DNA from: Scolanthus callimorphus
Lineage: Eukaryota; Cnidaria; Anthozoa; Actiniaria; Edwardsiidae
Direction of reading: 5' to 3'
Assembly: GCA_033964015.1 (NCBI GenBank)
Contig: CM066916.1
Coordinates: 29,033,404 to 29,097,403, forward strand
DNA: 64,000 nucleotides
The position numbers were made by a program, and so were the translations under genes. Below, piece after piece: positions 1 to 10,219 of the stretch (its first letter is position 1; each line of letters starts with the position of its first letter). Under the pieces are notes generated by a model that was given only the letters and a program-made list of their open reading frames with translations, had not been told where the DNA came from and ran no database searches.

Positions 1-158
1 GTGTTTTGCTCCGTTTTAAGTTCGGGTCCAGCTTTTCCACATAAAGTAGGCCAAGTGCCGACCAGAAAGCACTAGTGATTTTAGGCTGTTCTTTGGATTA
101 AGCGTAATCATTTCTTAAATGTGATTCTTCAAGGCAATTATGTGCATGTCTATTCTAG

Positions 159-284
159 GCAAGGGCGGTGATCATAGTGGCAATTGCAAGCGTTGAAGTG
201 ACAACAGCATCAGCAGCAAAGCAAGTTGGCTCGTGCATCGCCCAGACAACGGCATTAGCGGAGGAAGTAGACACGAGTACACAG
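159..284 (+). CDS. Polycystin-1-like exon a (GAIN region)
   Basis: The acceptor is AG at 157-158 and the donor is GT at 285-286. The exon is 126 nt (42 codons), phase 0 at both ends. It reads as an alanine-, threonine- and valine-rich helical segment of the kind found before the GPS in polycystin-1 family proteins. It is the first exon visible. The 158 bases before it look like intron and hold nothing else recognisable. Confidence is lower than for the later exons because the exon is short and has no hallmark motif. The clean frame and splice sites support it. Confidence 0.72.
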
Positions 285-3200
285 GTAAAAGAAAAGTAAA
301 CTAGTGCATTTTTATAGCACTTTTTCAAGTGGCTGTAAGAACTTTTTGCCATTCTTTTAGTTTAACCAGTTTCGACTAGGACTCGAGCCTCACAAAAGAG
401 GGGGAACGGTGTGGCGCGGATTGGAAGAGTATATCCCAGAAGAATGCATCAGTTACGAAAACCGTGAACACCTGAAATGTGCCAGGGATGTTTATCAGCA
501 ATTTAGCTTATCCCAAATGAGAGCTACTAAGAGCTTCAAGTCTTGGTATTAGATTTTTGCTTGCGAGAATTCATTAACCACATTCCAGACATATTCAGGT
601 GTTCACGACTTTCGTAGCCTGTCTGCTGTAAAACATCGAAATTTTCCTAAAGTTCTGCATGTGCTGCTCTTTCAGAATAAAACTCTTCAAGTTGTGGACA
701 ATATAGTCTCTTTAATGGACGTTATGATGAACGACACTAAAACGTTGCCAAGCGCCATTGAAGATGTGGGTACGATTATCATATTCGTGACCGGAAATGT
801 CATTAGCGCTGCTGGGGACTCTGCGAGGGTATATGGGGAGCCATCTGCAAAAGACGCAGATCAGGGAGACGGCAACGCGACATTAGCAAAGGTAGGATTA
901 CAGCGTTCAGTGCAATCAGTAACTCATGCAATTAAAGGGGCTCTCGCACGCTTGCTGGCAACTTCTCTGACAAGAAAATGATAACAGGGCAAAACAACCT
1001 ACAATTGCATTTGTCCAACACTTGAAAGGGTTTTCCATTAATCTGGAGGATTATTTTGATTACTACGGGCAACATGTACATGTATTTTCACGGTTATAAT
1101 TTTACTTATTTTCTGTCCACGATGGACGAATATTAAGCGTGCGAGAGCCCCCTAAACTATCGATTGCAAAAGAGATACACAGATCAATTGACACATCCTT
1201 CCCGTATAATGCATATTTCCAATAAAGTCTCCAATAATCTCATTTCTCGTTTGTAAAGAAACACCTAGTCTGTAACTTGAGCTGCACTCTCTAGAACAAG
1301 TTTTGATACAGATCACCTGCTGAGGTCCTAAAATTGGTTCCGATGGAATAATGATTTTGAAGAAAAATAATTGCCGTTGTACACATGATTGAAGAGTAAT
1401 TAAATATATTTTTCCAGGCTAAGGAAAACTCCGAAAAGGCCACACTAGTACTCTACAAGGTAGCTACGGACCTCCTTTCCCAGAAAGTGCCCGGAGACGG
1501 TCCAAAGAAAGTACAATCTCCATCCATGTCATTTTTGATTAACCGTGTGCTTCCTGGCACCCTGGACACGAGCCCGATAGATGATGGCGGGGCTCGCATA
1601 ATACTACCACCTGCAAGTTCGTTACTTGGTGAAAGCGCATCAAGGATCAACTCGCATATCGATATGGTGGTAGGTTTCTTTTCTCGTGCCTCTTCATCTG
1701 ATCTTAACAGTCCCCCCCTCCCCCGAGCGAAATAATGAGTCGATTCGATTCAATAATGCATTTTGAATAGGCAAAATTCCTATTCGAACAGTCAGACTGG
1801 GACAAACATGAGGCTAATGCGGGAGTCTATTTTGTTTCACTATTTTAAACTCAGTACACCTTGAAAAGGCGAAACAAAAGAATCCCCTGCATGAGCCTCA
1901 ATTTAGTGTTCGTCCTAGTCTGACCGTTCGTTTCAGAATGCTTGATTATTTTCGACACCACGCGGCGACACTCAGTGCAATCAGTAACTCATGCAATTAA
2001 AGGGGCTCTCGCACGCTTGCTGGCAACTTCTCTGACAAGAAAATGATAACAGGGCAAAACAACCTACAATTGCATTTGTCCAACACTTGAAAGGGTTTTC
2101 CATTAATCTGGAGGATTATTTGATTACTACGGGCAACATGTACATGTATTTTCACGGTTATAATTTTACTTATTTTCTGTCCACGATGGACGAATATTAA
2201 GCGTGCGAGAGCCCCCTAAACTATCGATTGCAAAAGAGATACACAGATCAATTGACACATCCTTCCCGTATAATGCATATTCGACTATTGTCCAATCAAA
2301 ACCGAAAATCCAGTTCAAAATTGACATGCATTTATTGAATCGAATAGTGGATCCAATATTCCAAGAATCAACTCATTATTGCGCTCTAAGGCGGGAAAAC
2401 TTGAGCGTCTTTGGCTGTAAATCATTCATTTATTTTCCCCGCCCGTCCCTCCTGTTCATTTAAGGATAGTTCTACTTATCGTTTGCGCTGTAAATGTCCA
2501 TTACTGTAAATACAACTTGCTGTCGTCCAAAGATCAATACGGAGCGGTTTAGGAATACCTACATTAATAAATTGGTGCTTCGAAATAAGTTATTGTGCGT
2601 TTGTATTTAACGCTTTGATGTATAGCTTTTTACATTATTGTTATCAGCTTCTGTTTTTTTTATCCTACTTTAACAGAAGATATGCATTTGTTTCTCTGAT
2701 GGACAATACTTATCATGTATTATATATCTATTATTAATGCTAAGTACTTAATATATATAACGCAGGCACGGTTCCGGTTGCCCTTCACAATTTCATGTTT
2801 TAGGGTGTTGAAAAAATGCCAGAATAAGTGTGATTGTTTAGTTAACGAGATGTTGCTCATTAAGCAATTAAGACGGTTCTTAAATGTACAATCAGGCTCA
2901 ATTCACACCAAGGTCTTAGCAACTCTTGAACTCGCATATTTAATTTAGTTGCCCTTGACAATGGTGGTAAGATGTCGCCGAGACGTCGCAGTTTTATATC
3001 GTTAGTTTTAGCATGTATTATTAATACGGTTATCGTTTTCATCTATTTCCGCAGTTGTTGCGTTTTATTTTGAATCCCTTCACATGGCACATGTCTGCGG
3101 AATTGATAACGAGCGAAGTTGTTAGCCTCGATCTTAAGGATGAGAACGGAACACTGTTGGACATCTCTAACCTGGCAAGCGACATAGAAATCTTCGTCCC

Positions 3201-6200
3201 GCGCGATCTCCCAAAAGCAGACTTCGTGGGAAATTTCCTTCGAAACGACGACGGTAGCATGTCTTATCATAAATACACGCTTATCGTCACCGAGCTGCCT
3301 ATGAGTACTCGAATCAGCGTCCAAGAAGGGCACTCGTTTGACGTGTACCTAAAAATAAACACGAGACCGGTAGTCGGAGTGGACGCGCCATTTACAAGAA
3401 TCCCAGACTACTCCTCATGCAAAACACCTTCAACAACAATAGGCAACATTACAACGGCCCCACAGGATTGTACTCGCGATCCATATATAATTTTTATCGA
3501 CGCTAGTTTAGCTGTAGAATCTGGTGAATACTATCTTGGAATGAGGCATTTTCTTGGACCTGGGGTGGCAACATCTGCAGGAGGAGGAAGTGGCGGAGGC
3601 TCTACTAGTGGGGGAGGAGGAGGAGCTTCACAAGAACAAGGAAACAAGGATGACACAACGAGCGAGTGTGATGATGGAACCAGACAAAAGCGTTCTTGCC
3701 TGACTTATAAGGATCCCCCACCAAGACCAACCACTCGTCCACCACAGCAAGGCAGTACATTGGTTACCGTTCTACCCACCTTTGATGAAACGAGGGATTT
3801 TCGCTATAAGATGTTAACATTCCGATCGCCATGCCAGTATTGGGATTCCAAAAAGGAGATCTGGACAAGCGAGGGTTGCAGGGTACGGTAAAACGTTTTC
3901 TCATTGGTAAAGTACACTGAAAGGTTGAGAGCTTTAACTTTGCATCGAAAGTATATGCCTTTTCTTGAATTAATTAACGGACATTAAAATTAACAGATCT
4001 GGTCCCAGTCAAAAACGTACTTTTTGTTTGTTTGTTTGTTATTTAATTTGGAACTAAAGTAAGTAAAACTGTTGGTCTCATAGCCAAAATAAGGCATTAT
4101 GCACCTTTTTCTACGATACTCAATATCTCCAAGGTTAAGATCAGTCCTTACTTTTCTTATGGCATATCTGCTTTGGGCCATATATTAGCTCACAGGCCCA
4201 GCTGAGCTGGCTTTGTCACTGTCTATTTTAATAATAAAGTTATATAAACAAATATTTCAATAACAAAGTGATGATGATGATGACAAACAATGCACGTTCC
4301 CTTTCTGATACTGGCGTAGGCGTTTCACTAAATCGATTTGAAAATATTTCAATTCTTATTGCCATTCCGTTTTCCTGTTTGCAGGTTGGAAACGATACTA
4401 AATTGGAGAAGATCCAATGTCTGTGTAACCATCTGACATCGTTTGGTGGAGGGTTCCTTGTCGCGCCTAATCCGATTGATTTCGACATGGTTTGGCAAGG
4501 ATTCAAAAACATCTCAGACAATTTGTCAGTAGTAGTCACTATCGCTACCGGCCTGGGGCTCTATCTCATGCTTCTTGTATGGGCTCGAAAAAAGGATAGA
4601 AAGGATATGGAAATGGTAAATGTTACTATGTCTCGGGGCTGTAAAACCATTTCGTCTGTCTCGTTAACTTTCATTTGTTTTTGTTTTCTCTTCCTCTATG
4701 GAAATGGTAACTTCTGAGCTATGAAGCCATATCATTTGTCTCTATTGATTTCAAAATGTCTTTGTTTTATTTATTTCTTGCTTTACTTTCATGATCTAGA
4801 GTTTTGTTCACGCAAAACTGCGGAGTCGCAGTAAGCATGGCTAAATGAGACCGTCTAAACGGAAATTACTTAAAAAGCCAAGTATTGGATCGGCTAGAAA
4901 ATAGAAGCAGTGCTATATGGTCTAACATGCATGCTTGTGATCGTCCAGATTTTGTTGTACATGTGCATATAGTGCTCGTAGTTTATTTACAATTCGTCGC
5001 GATGGTAACTCTTTTTCTTGTATATTGTTTTTAAGGATGGGTTAACAATGGTGGAAACTGCATCCCCATTTGGAGAACACTACTATGAGGTTACGGTAAA
5101 AACGGGCTCTTGGAGGGGATCGTCAACAACTGCAAACGTCTTCATGATTTTATTCGGAGAAAAAGGCAACAGTGGTCCTCTTGCACTGAAAGACGACACA
5201 AAGATGCTTTTTGCAGAAGGAGCGACAAATACGTTTGTGGTGCCACTGCAAGAAAGCCTTGGGTCTTTACTCTATATACGGATATGGCACGACATGGCAG
5301 GCTTCGAGTCATCCTGGTATTTGAGTTTTATTATTGTGAGAGATATAAGCACGGATGCTAAGTGGATCTTTGTGTGCGATCGTTGGTTGGCTCTTGAGAA
5401 GGACGACGGACTCGTTGATCGTTTACTCCTAGTGAGCACCGACAAGGATCTAAAGACCTTCAAGACTCTATTCAATACAAAGATATCCAAGGATTTATTC
5501 GATGGTCACTTGTGGTTGTCGGTGCTGAGGAAACCGCCGAGGAGTCCGTTTACTCGTGTCCAGCGCTTAACTTGCTGTATGAGTTTGCTGTACACAACTA
5601 TGCTGACCAGTGCAATGTTCTACAACCTTGGTGGCACAACTGATAATTCGACCATCACTTTAGGCCCTTTTACATTCAGTATTCGACAAATCGTTATAGG
5701 AATACAAAGCAGCTTGATTGCCTTGCCGGGGACAGTAGCTGTCATTCAAATATTCAGGAATGTAAAACGACAGGAAAATGGACATGAATATCTTGATGCT
5801 AAAAGTAAGGAAAAGAAAAAGAAATGTCTTGGGGACGGGCTACCGCATTGGTGTGTCTACATTGGATGGACTCTTTCCATAGCTATGATTTTAGTATCAT
5901 CGACAATAACTCTATTTTACAGCATGATGTGGGGAGCAGAGACATCCAACAAATGGCTAACTTCAATGTTGGTGTCATTTTTTCAAGATGCATTTATTAG
6001 CCAACCTATCAAAGTTTGCTTACTGGCTTGTTTTGTTGCTGCGGTGCTGAAAACCCTACCCGAAGACTTTACGGACTTCAAGAAGCAAGATCCTAAAAGC
6101 GTTCCTAACTCTGTTGACGCTAGCCGGGCATCGTTGGCTTCTGTCCAAGACGAGGGGCTAGAACAGATTAAAGTGCAACAGCCAGATCAGAGAATAATAG

Positions 6201-9200
6201 ACCGAGCTCGAAAATTCAAGTTGAAGGAAACTCGAATGTATGGAATCATGAGAGACAATATACTTCATCTGTTCTTTCTCACCTTGCTGGTGGTAATTGG
6301 GTATACCGAACGTGACCCAATGGCTTATAAGCAAGCTAAAACAATCCAAGATGCTATAGAGGCCCAGGTAATTATACAATTTGTTATTGTTTGATGTTTG
6401 CTTGCCGAGCAGGTCTATTTCAGATAAGTGTCCAATCAGGACGACAAAAGCCATGACCCAAGAAAACAAGACAAGGCCATTCCATTTTTTGGCCGCACCC
6501 CCCTACGGAAGAGGTCATTTTCTTTAGTAACCTCCTCGGAAATTCCCCAGAAGTTCTTGCCTTACCCCCCTCGGAAATATCCACGGAAGAGGCTTTTTGT
6601 TATTGCACCCCGTCGGAAGAACCTACGGAAGAGCCATTTTTCGGTTTGAACCCATCGGAAAAGACCATTTTGCTATACCCCTTAGAAAAACTCTTCTGTA
6701 GAGGGCTGCAGATAAAAAATGGAATGGCCCACACACTGCGTGCTTGGGTTTTCTTTGCATTGTCATTGGCTGACTAAACTAAGATTCAAGACAACAATCA
6801 AACCCGGCGTGTAGAAAATGCCCGGTGTGTAAAAAAGTCTCGTTTATCTCCGACGCTCATCTGAAACACGCTCTATTTTTCTTATATAGTTTTCTTCTTT
6901 CTTTTCAAATGATAAAATAATTGTCCATTAAACTGTTTGATATAGGCACGGGTCGCAATTTACTTTGTGGTCAGAATTTGCCAGAACGGTTAATTTCTTA
7001 ATGCTACCGTCACTTTGCCATCTAACCAAACACAAAGGCGACGTGGAGTACCCTTGGCCTGTCTTTTTTGACAAGCTCTGTAAAGACCAAATACTTCGCT
7101 GTCAATCAAATATCAACTCTACACAGAAGCAGAAATAGCAAAACGGAGGCAAACCTACTCCGCGCTAGTGTGACCAGACAATCTTTACAGCAAAACACTT
7201 CGCCTAGAATTTGTTTACAGCAAATCGTTGCTGAGAAATTCTGTGGCAAACTTGAAAACTTTGCTAAGTGCGACCCCTGCCATAGTCCCTTGCCCACTCT
7301 ATTGACTGTAGATTGACCGTAGTTAGTAATGTATGAATTACCTAAGACCTGTTTCCTGTTTTGTAGGTGAACGATCTTGGCAGTATCTGGAACTACCTGC
7401 AAAACAAGCTGCTTCTGTTCACGTTTAACGAAAGGGGATATAATGGTTTACGTTTGCATCAGGAGGGCGTAACCTCGGATGCAAGCTTGTTTTTAATTGG
7501 TATGCCAAGATTGAGGCAGTTAAGAGTCAAGCAAGGTGAGAGTGGTGCTCAATTTGGCAACTTTTGTTCAAGAGAGCTGCCGCGGACAAAATTAATCTGT
7601 AACAATGACAAGTAATTTTGGCGGAAAATTCAAAATCGACAATATGAAGCACATTTATCTATCCTGTCAAATTGCGACATGTTGAGCCAGAGATGATGTG
7701 CGACTCCAATTGATTTATTTTTGCTTCTTTCCAGAGCCGTGCAGCGTGAAAATATCACCGCAATTGTGCAGGGGAAGTTACTCGCCTCTAAACGAAGAGA
7801 GCTCGTTCTTTCTTCCCGGTTGGCGGCAAATGTCAAATCTCACGATCACAGAATGCCCTATTCCATGGCGTCACAAAGGCTTCTTGGACCTTAACAACTT
7901 ACCATATTGGGGACAGCGTGCATGGTACGGCGGAGGGGGCTACACCGCTGATTTGGGCTACACCACTTCACAAGCTAACAAATTACTGAATGAACTTAAG
8001 AGAAACAACTGGCTTGATAGGCAAACCACAGCAGCATTTATCGAGTTCACTCTATTCAACGCACAGGTGAATCTATTCAGCGTGGTGGTGTTCCTGTACG
8101 AGAACGAAGGTTTTGGCGGGGGACTTTCCTTGTTAAAAATCGACACCTTTCGTCTATACCCGCATGTAGGACCTGGACAGACACTTATCATCATTTGCCA
8201 GCTCCTCGCGGTAGTTATCACACTCGTCATAGCCTACAGAAATATGAAAGAGATTTACCAGCTCAGGATAGAGTACTTCAGGAATGCTTGGAACGATGTT
8301 CAACTGATTGTCATTATACTGAGCTTATCAGCAATTGTTCTCTTCGTCATTCGACTCTTTGACACTCAAAGGACCATCAACAAGTTGCAACAGAATCCGT
8401 ACTTGTTTACAAGCTTCCATTACGCAAAGCAGTGGGCAGAGGTTAATGCGTATGTCGTGGCAATAGTGATTTTCCTCAGCACTCTGAGGTTTCTTTATCT
8501 TATGAGTTTTAATCGCCATATCGTAGTATTATACCACAGTATCGGAAGGTCGCTGAAATCATTGGGATACCTAACGGTGGAAGCCTTCATAATGTTCAAT
8601 GCGTTTACATTCTTCACATACTTGGTGTTCGGATCCAAAGTAAACGGATTTCAAAGTTTTATAGCAACTCTTCAAACATTGTTTGCAATGATTCTTGGCA
8701 AAGCTTATTATACAGAGTTATCAAAGGCCGATGTTATCCTAGGACCTCTGTTCTTCTCTTTTTTCGCGACTACAATGATATTTTTACTTCTTAATATGTT
8801 TGTAGCAGTATTAATGGAATCTTACGAGGAAGCTAAACAGGAATTTACTGAGGATAGGGCTGAGTTCGAAATGGCAAATTTTCTCTTGGAGCGATTTAAA
8901 ATCCTTGTTGGAGTTGGGGAACCACCAAAGGACCCTTGGAAAGACGAAGTTCCTACACCAGATATGTACTGCTCCCATGCTAAGAAAAGGAAACAAGAAA
9001 CGGAGCATAACATAGAGAGACTACCACAGAGTGTTTATGAAATCTACGAGACAATGGATGCAATTAGTGAAATAGGTGAGGAGGAGTGTAATGATTCGAT
9101 AGCGTTTGCTGGTGAACTTGTGTATCGCTTGGAGAGAGGTTCAATGTACTTAGCACCATATGAAAGAACTTTATGTAAGGTTTACCTAGCAGAGGGTGAC

Positions 9201-9203
9201 TGA
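159..9203 (+). CDS. Polycystin-1-like receptor/channel gene, 3' part (8 exons joined)
   Basis: Exons 159-284, 676-891, 1418-1669, 3055-3882, 4385-4615, 5036-6367, 7367-7535 and 7735-9203 all have AG acceptors and GT donors and join in frame to 1,540 codons plus a TGA stop. Residues below count from the first visible codon. Domain order: GAIN-type region (1-455), GPS motif (458-494), first TM helix (about 503-530), PLAT domain (about 566-680), five further TM helices (about 735-980), the extracellular polycystin domain (996 to about 1190), then a five-TM polycystin channel module. This order is that of PKD1/PKD1L proteins, large plasma-membrane receptors that pair with TRPP channels and can self-cleave at the GPS. 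The 5' portion (PKD, REJ or lectin domains) lies upstream of base 1. The closest named relative may be PKD1L2, but the paralogue cannot be fixed without a tree. No frameshift or stop interrupts the visible reading frame. Confidence 0.93.
454..616. repeat. Short inverted-repeat (foldback) element in a polycystin intron
   Basis: Bases 454-476 and the reverse complement of 594-616 agree at 21 of 23 positions (core GTGAACACCTGAA). The 117-bp interior has no coding potential. This is the form of a small non-autonomous DNA element or hairpin. No target duplication was identified. Confidence 0.6.
676..891 (+). CDS. Polycystin-1-like exon b (GAIN region)
   Basis: A pyrimidine-rich acceptor ends at 674-675 and an AAG|GTAGGA donor follows 891. 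The exon is 216 nt, phase 0 at both ends. It encodes a helical stretch (LQVVDNIVSLMDVMM... ISAAGDS) resembling the segment upstream of the GPS in PKD1-like proteins. The open frame seems to start at an ATG-like position upstream, but the splice acceptor fits the family better than translation initiation here. Confidence 0.8.
907..1217 (+). repeat. Direct repeat copy 1, containing a TIR MITE
   Basis: A 311-bp segment in the intron before exon c is repeated almost perfectly at 1972-2281. The only difference seen by eye is one base in a T run. Inside it, 936-1152 has 17-bp perfect terminal inverted repeats (GGGGCTCTCGCACGCTT at 937-953, reverse complement at 1135-1151), with TTAA at 932-935 on the left side. 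Confidence 0.85.
1418..1669 (+). CDS. Polycystin-1-like exon c (GAIN region)
   Basis: The acceptor TTTCCAG ends at 1417 and the donor GTAGGT starts at 1670. The exon is 252 nt (84 codons), phase 0. It carries KENSEKATLVLYKVATDLL and a beta-rich stretch ending in SHIDMV, which matches the alternating helix and strand layout of the GAIN domain. A 311-bp repeat flanks it on both sides, in the preceding and the following introns. Confidence 0.85.
1972..2281 (+). repeat. Direct repeat copy 2, containing a TIR MITE
   Basis: This is the second copy of the 311-bp segment at 907-1217, here 310 bp and in the intron after exon c. The repeat includes about 25 bp to the left and 60 bp to the right of the MITE termini. 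Duplication of the whole segment around exon c therefore explains it better than a second transposition. The rest of this intron (2282-3054) shows nothing recognisable. Confidence 0.85.
3055..3882 (+). CDS. Polycystin-1-like exon d (GAIN beta-sandwich and first half of GPS)
   Basis: The acceptor CCGCAG ends at 3054 and the donor follows AGG at 3882. The 276 codons start with LLRFILNPFTW and include the conserved ISNLASDIEIFVPR strand. A glycine/serine linker (about 3580-3640) lies in a surface loop before the GPS. The exon ends with the first half of the GPS: CQYWD at codons 458-462, W468 and C473 of the spliced protein. The linker is unusual and low in complexity, but it stays in frame. The intron splits the GPS between C473 and V475. 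Confidence 0.9.
4385..4615 (+). CDS. Polycystin-1-like exon e (GPS cleavage site and TM1)
   Basis: The acceptor TTTGCAG ends at 4384 and the donor GTAAAT starts at 4616. The 77 codons complete the GPS with C486, C488 and the H490-L491-T492 tripeptide. In active GPS motifs, self-cleavage happens between L and T/S, so the site looks functional. SVVVTIATGLGLYLMLLVW follows as the first transmembrane helix, then a basic cytosolic stretch (RKKDRKD) typical just before the PLAT domain. Confidence 0.93.
5036..6367 (+). CDS. Polycystin-1-like exon f (PLAT domain, TM2-TM6)
   Basis: The acceptor TTTTAAG ends at 5035 and the donor CAG|GTAATT follows 6367. The 444 codons begin with a complete PLAT/LH2 domain (HYYEVTVKTG, TTANVFMILFGEKG, IRIWHD, WYLSFIIVRD), the intracellular lipid- or protein-binding module diagnostic for polycystin-1 relatives. 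Five hydrophobic segments follow, near 5575-5635, 5670-5755, 5845-5935, 5955-6050 and 6255-6305. A charged KSKEKKKK loop separates two of them. The exon ends in the helical stretch just before the polycystin extracellular domain. Confidence 0.95.
6432..6770. repeat. Foldback element in a polycystin intron
   Basis: The ends form an imperfect inverted repeat: CCAATCAGG... GGCCATTCCATTTTTT on the left (6432-6490) and its reverse complement on the right (about 6715-6770). The interior repeats an ACCCCCCTCGGAA-type motif several times. There is no coding evidence despite a short open frame. Confidence 0.6.
7367..7535 (+). CDS. Polycystin-1-like exon g (start of polycystin extracellular domain)
   Basis: The acceptor TTTTGTAG ends at 7366 and the donor G|GTGAG follows 7535. 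The exon is 169 nt, so it leaves one base (phase 1) for the next exon. It encodes the start of the polycystin domain, including the family signature FLIGMPRLRQLRV, which occurs in PKD1- and PKD2-type proteins just after the sixth membrane segment of PKD1. Confidence 0.93.
7735..9203 (+). CDS. Polycystin-1-like terminal exon h (polycystin domain and channel module)
   Basis: The acceptor TTTCCAG ends at 7734 and the first two bases complete a split codon. The 489 codons run to a TGA at 9201-9203. Early hallmarks are C (after the split codon), WYGGGGYTADLG, and FIEFTLFNAQVNLFSVVVFLYE. Five hydrophobic helices follow, near 8175-8235, 8295-8355, 8440-8505, 8565-8630 and 8740-8815. The stretch between the last two (GFQSFIATLQTLFAMILGKAYY) is at the position of the channel pore. 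The cytosolic tail is acidic and about 130 residues long. No clear EF hand or coiled coil is visible. Confidence 0.95.
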
Positions 9204-9217
9204 GGCTATCCGGATTT

Positions 9218-9343
9218 AAAGGCCAATCGTCAACCGAGAGCCTTTGAGGTCTATTAGCCAGTCAGAGCAGCTGACAAACAATCGATGAATTTGAAAACAA
9301 AAGAAAACGGGGCGCAAAGGCTCCGGTTGATGATTGTCCTTTA
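9218..9343. mobile_element. Small TTAA-flanked MITE in the polycystin 3' region
   Basis: Termini of about 28 bp are inverted copies (AGGCCAATCGTCAACCG... on the left, its complement with a few changes on the right), and both sides are flanked by TTAA. The element is about 120 bp and starts 15 bp after the polycystin stop codon, so it would lie in the 3' UTR. TTAA duplications are typical of piggyBac-type transposition. The family assignment is an inference. Confidence 0.65.
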
Positions 9344-9418
9344 ATTGTGGTCAGGTTATTCTCATTGGCAAGAAGTTAACACCAAGTAAACACGAGCAAA
9401 CGGATTTTGCTTTCCAAA

Positions 9419-10135
9419 TGTGACAGGGTCAATAGACACAAATTTCTAAGCAGCTAGAGACTCTGCATATTGCAATAATAGATTAGAGATTTTTCATATT
9501 CAATACTTTCTATATCACAATAATCTTTTGGTGTTAGGGACGTGACTTACTCAATGCTTAGGAATGTAGTTCCTGTTGTTACATGGAAGTGCGCAAGTTA
9601 CACTAACTTGCAAGAATGCAATTTCTTGGGCGTTATTTTAATTAATTTCCTTCGGCAAGTTTATCTTATTTAGTTTTCATAAGATTATCACATTTTGATA
9701 AGCAAATCAAGTGTACCGCGCATTGTAATACGGAAAAGGCGTATTTTGGCAACAAGTTGTAGAATTTAAAGAATGTTGCCCCACGCTTGTTTCGTTCATA
9801 TAAATACAGGTCACCTTTAGCCAGTTTTTCAGTTGTTTTGAGTTGTGGAATGGAACGGATTCTATTGCTTATTGCTAAGCTGAGAAGAGGAAAGATCTTC
9901 TGTTGAGGGCTACTGTATTCTATTAGTATTCCCGTTTATTTCCCGTTTATTGTACCGTTTATTTTACTGTTTAAATTTACTTTTTATACTTTTGGCTATC
10001 AGTATGCTACTTGTTTAGGTCTTGCACAAATCATTGTATATTTTTTAGGCTCATTTTGTTTAATAAAAGTATTTAGAGACAATATTCCTTGAATCCTACT
10101 GGTTCCTGCGCAACCGCCCATTCCGTCCTGTTACA
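9419..10135 (+). repeat. 5' LTR of the gypsy element
   Basis: The LTR begins TGTGACAGG and ends CCTGTTACA, so the ends are short inverted repeats. It is 717 bp and matches 15424-16140 base for base as far as read. TATAAATA at 9799-9806 is a likely core promoter, and AATAAA at 10062-10067 a likely polyadenylation signal, giving a U3-R-U5 arrangement with R between them. The first T overlaps the last base of the CAAAT target duplication, so the true first base may be 9420. Confidence 0.93.
9799..9806 (+). promoter_or_regulatory. TATA box in 5' LTR
   Basis: TATAAATA lies 263 bp before the AATAAA of the same LTR, the usual spacing in which a retroelement transcript starts in the LTR and is polyadenylated in the downstream copy. 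The same box is present in the 3' LTR at 15804-15811. Confidence 0.7.
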
Positions 10136-10140
10136 TTTTC

Positions 10141-10160
10141 TGGTGTCAGAAGTGGGATTC
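10141..10160 (+). other. Primer binding site complementary to tRNA-Leu(CAA)
   Basis: TGGTGTCAGAAGTGGGATTC starts five bases (TTTTC) after the 5' LTR. It is complementary to the 3' end plus CCA of animal tRNA-Leu with a CAA anticodon, as I remember that tRNA (…GAATCCCACTTCTGACACCA). A 20-base match is long and supports minus-strand priming by this tRNA. Confidence 0.85.
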
Positions 10161-10219
10161 AAGTGTAAAAAACATACTCTAAAAACTTTTGTTGGAAAAA
10201 TAATAAACGGGAATAACTA

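Noticed and set aside
155..352. - strand 65-codon frame at the start of the window
   Set aside because: It is antisense to the splice-supported polycystin exon at 159-284.
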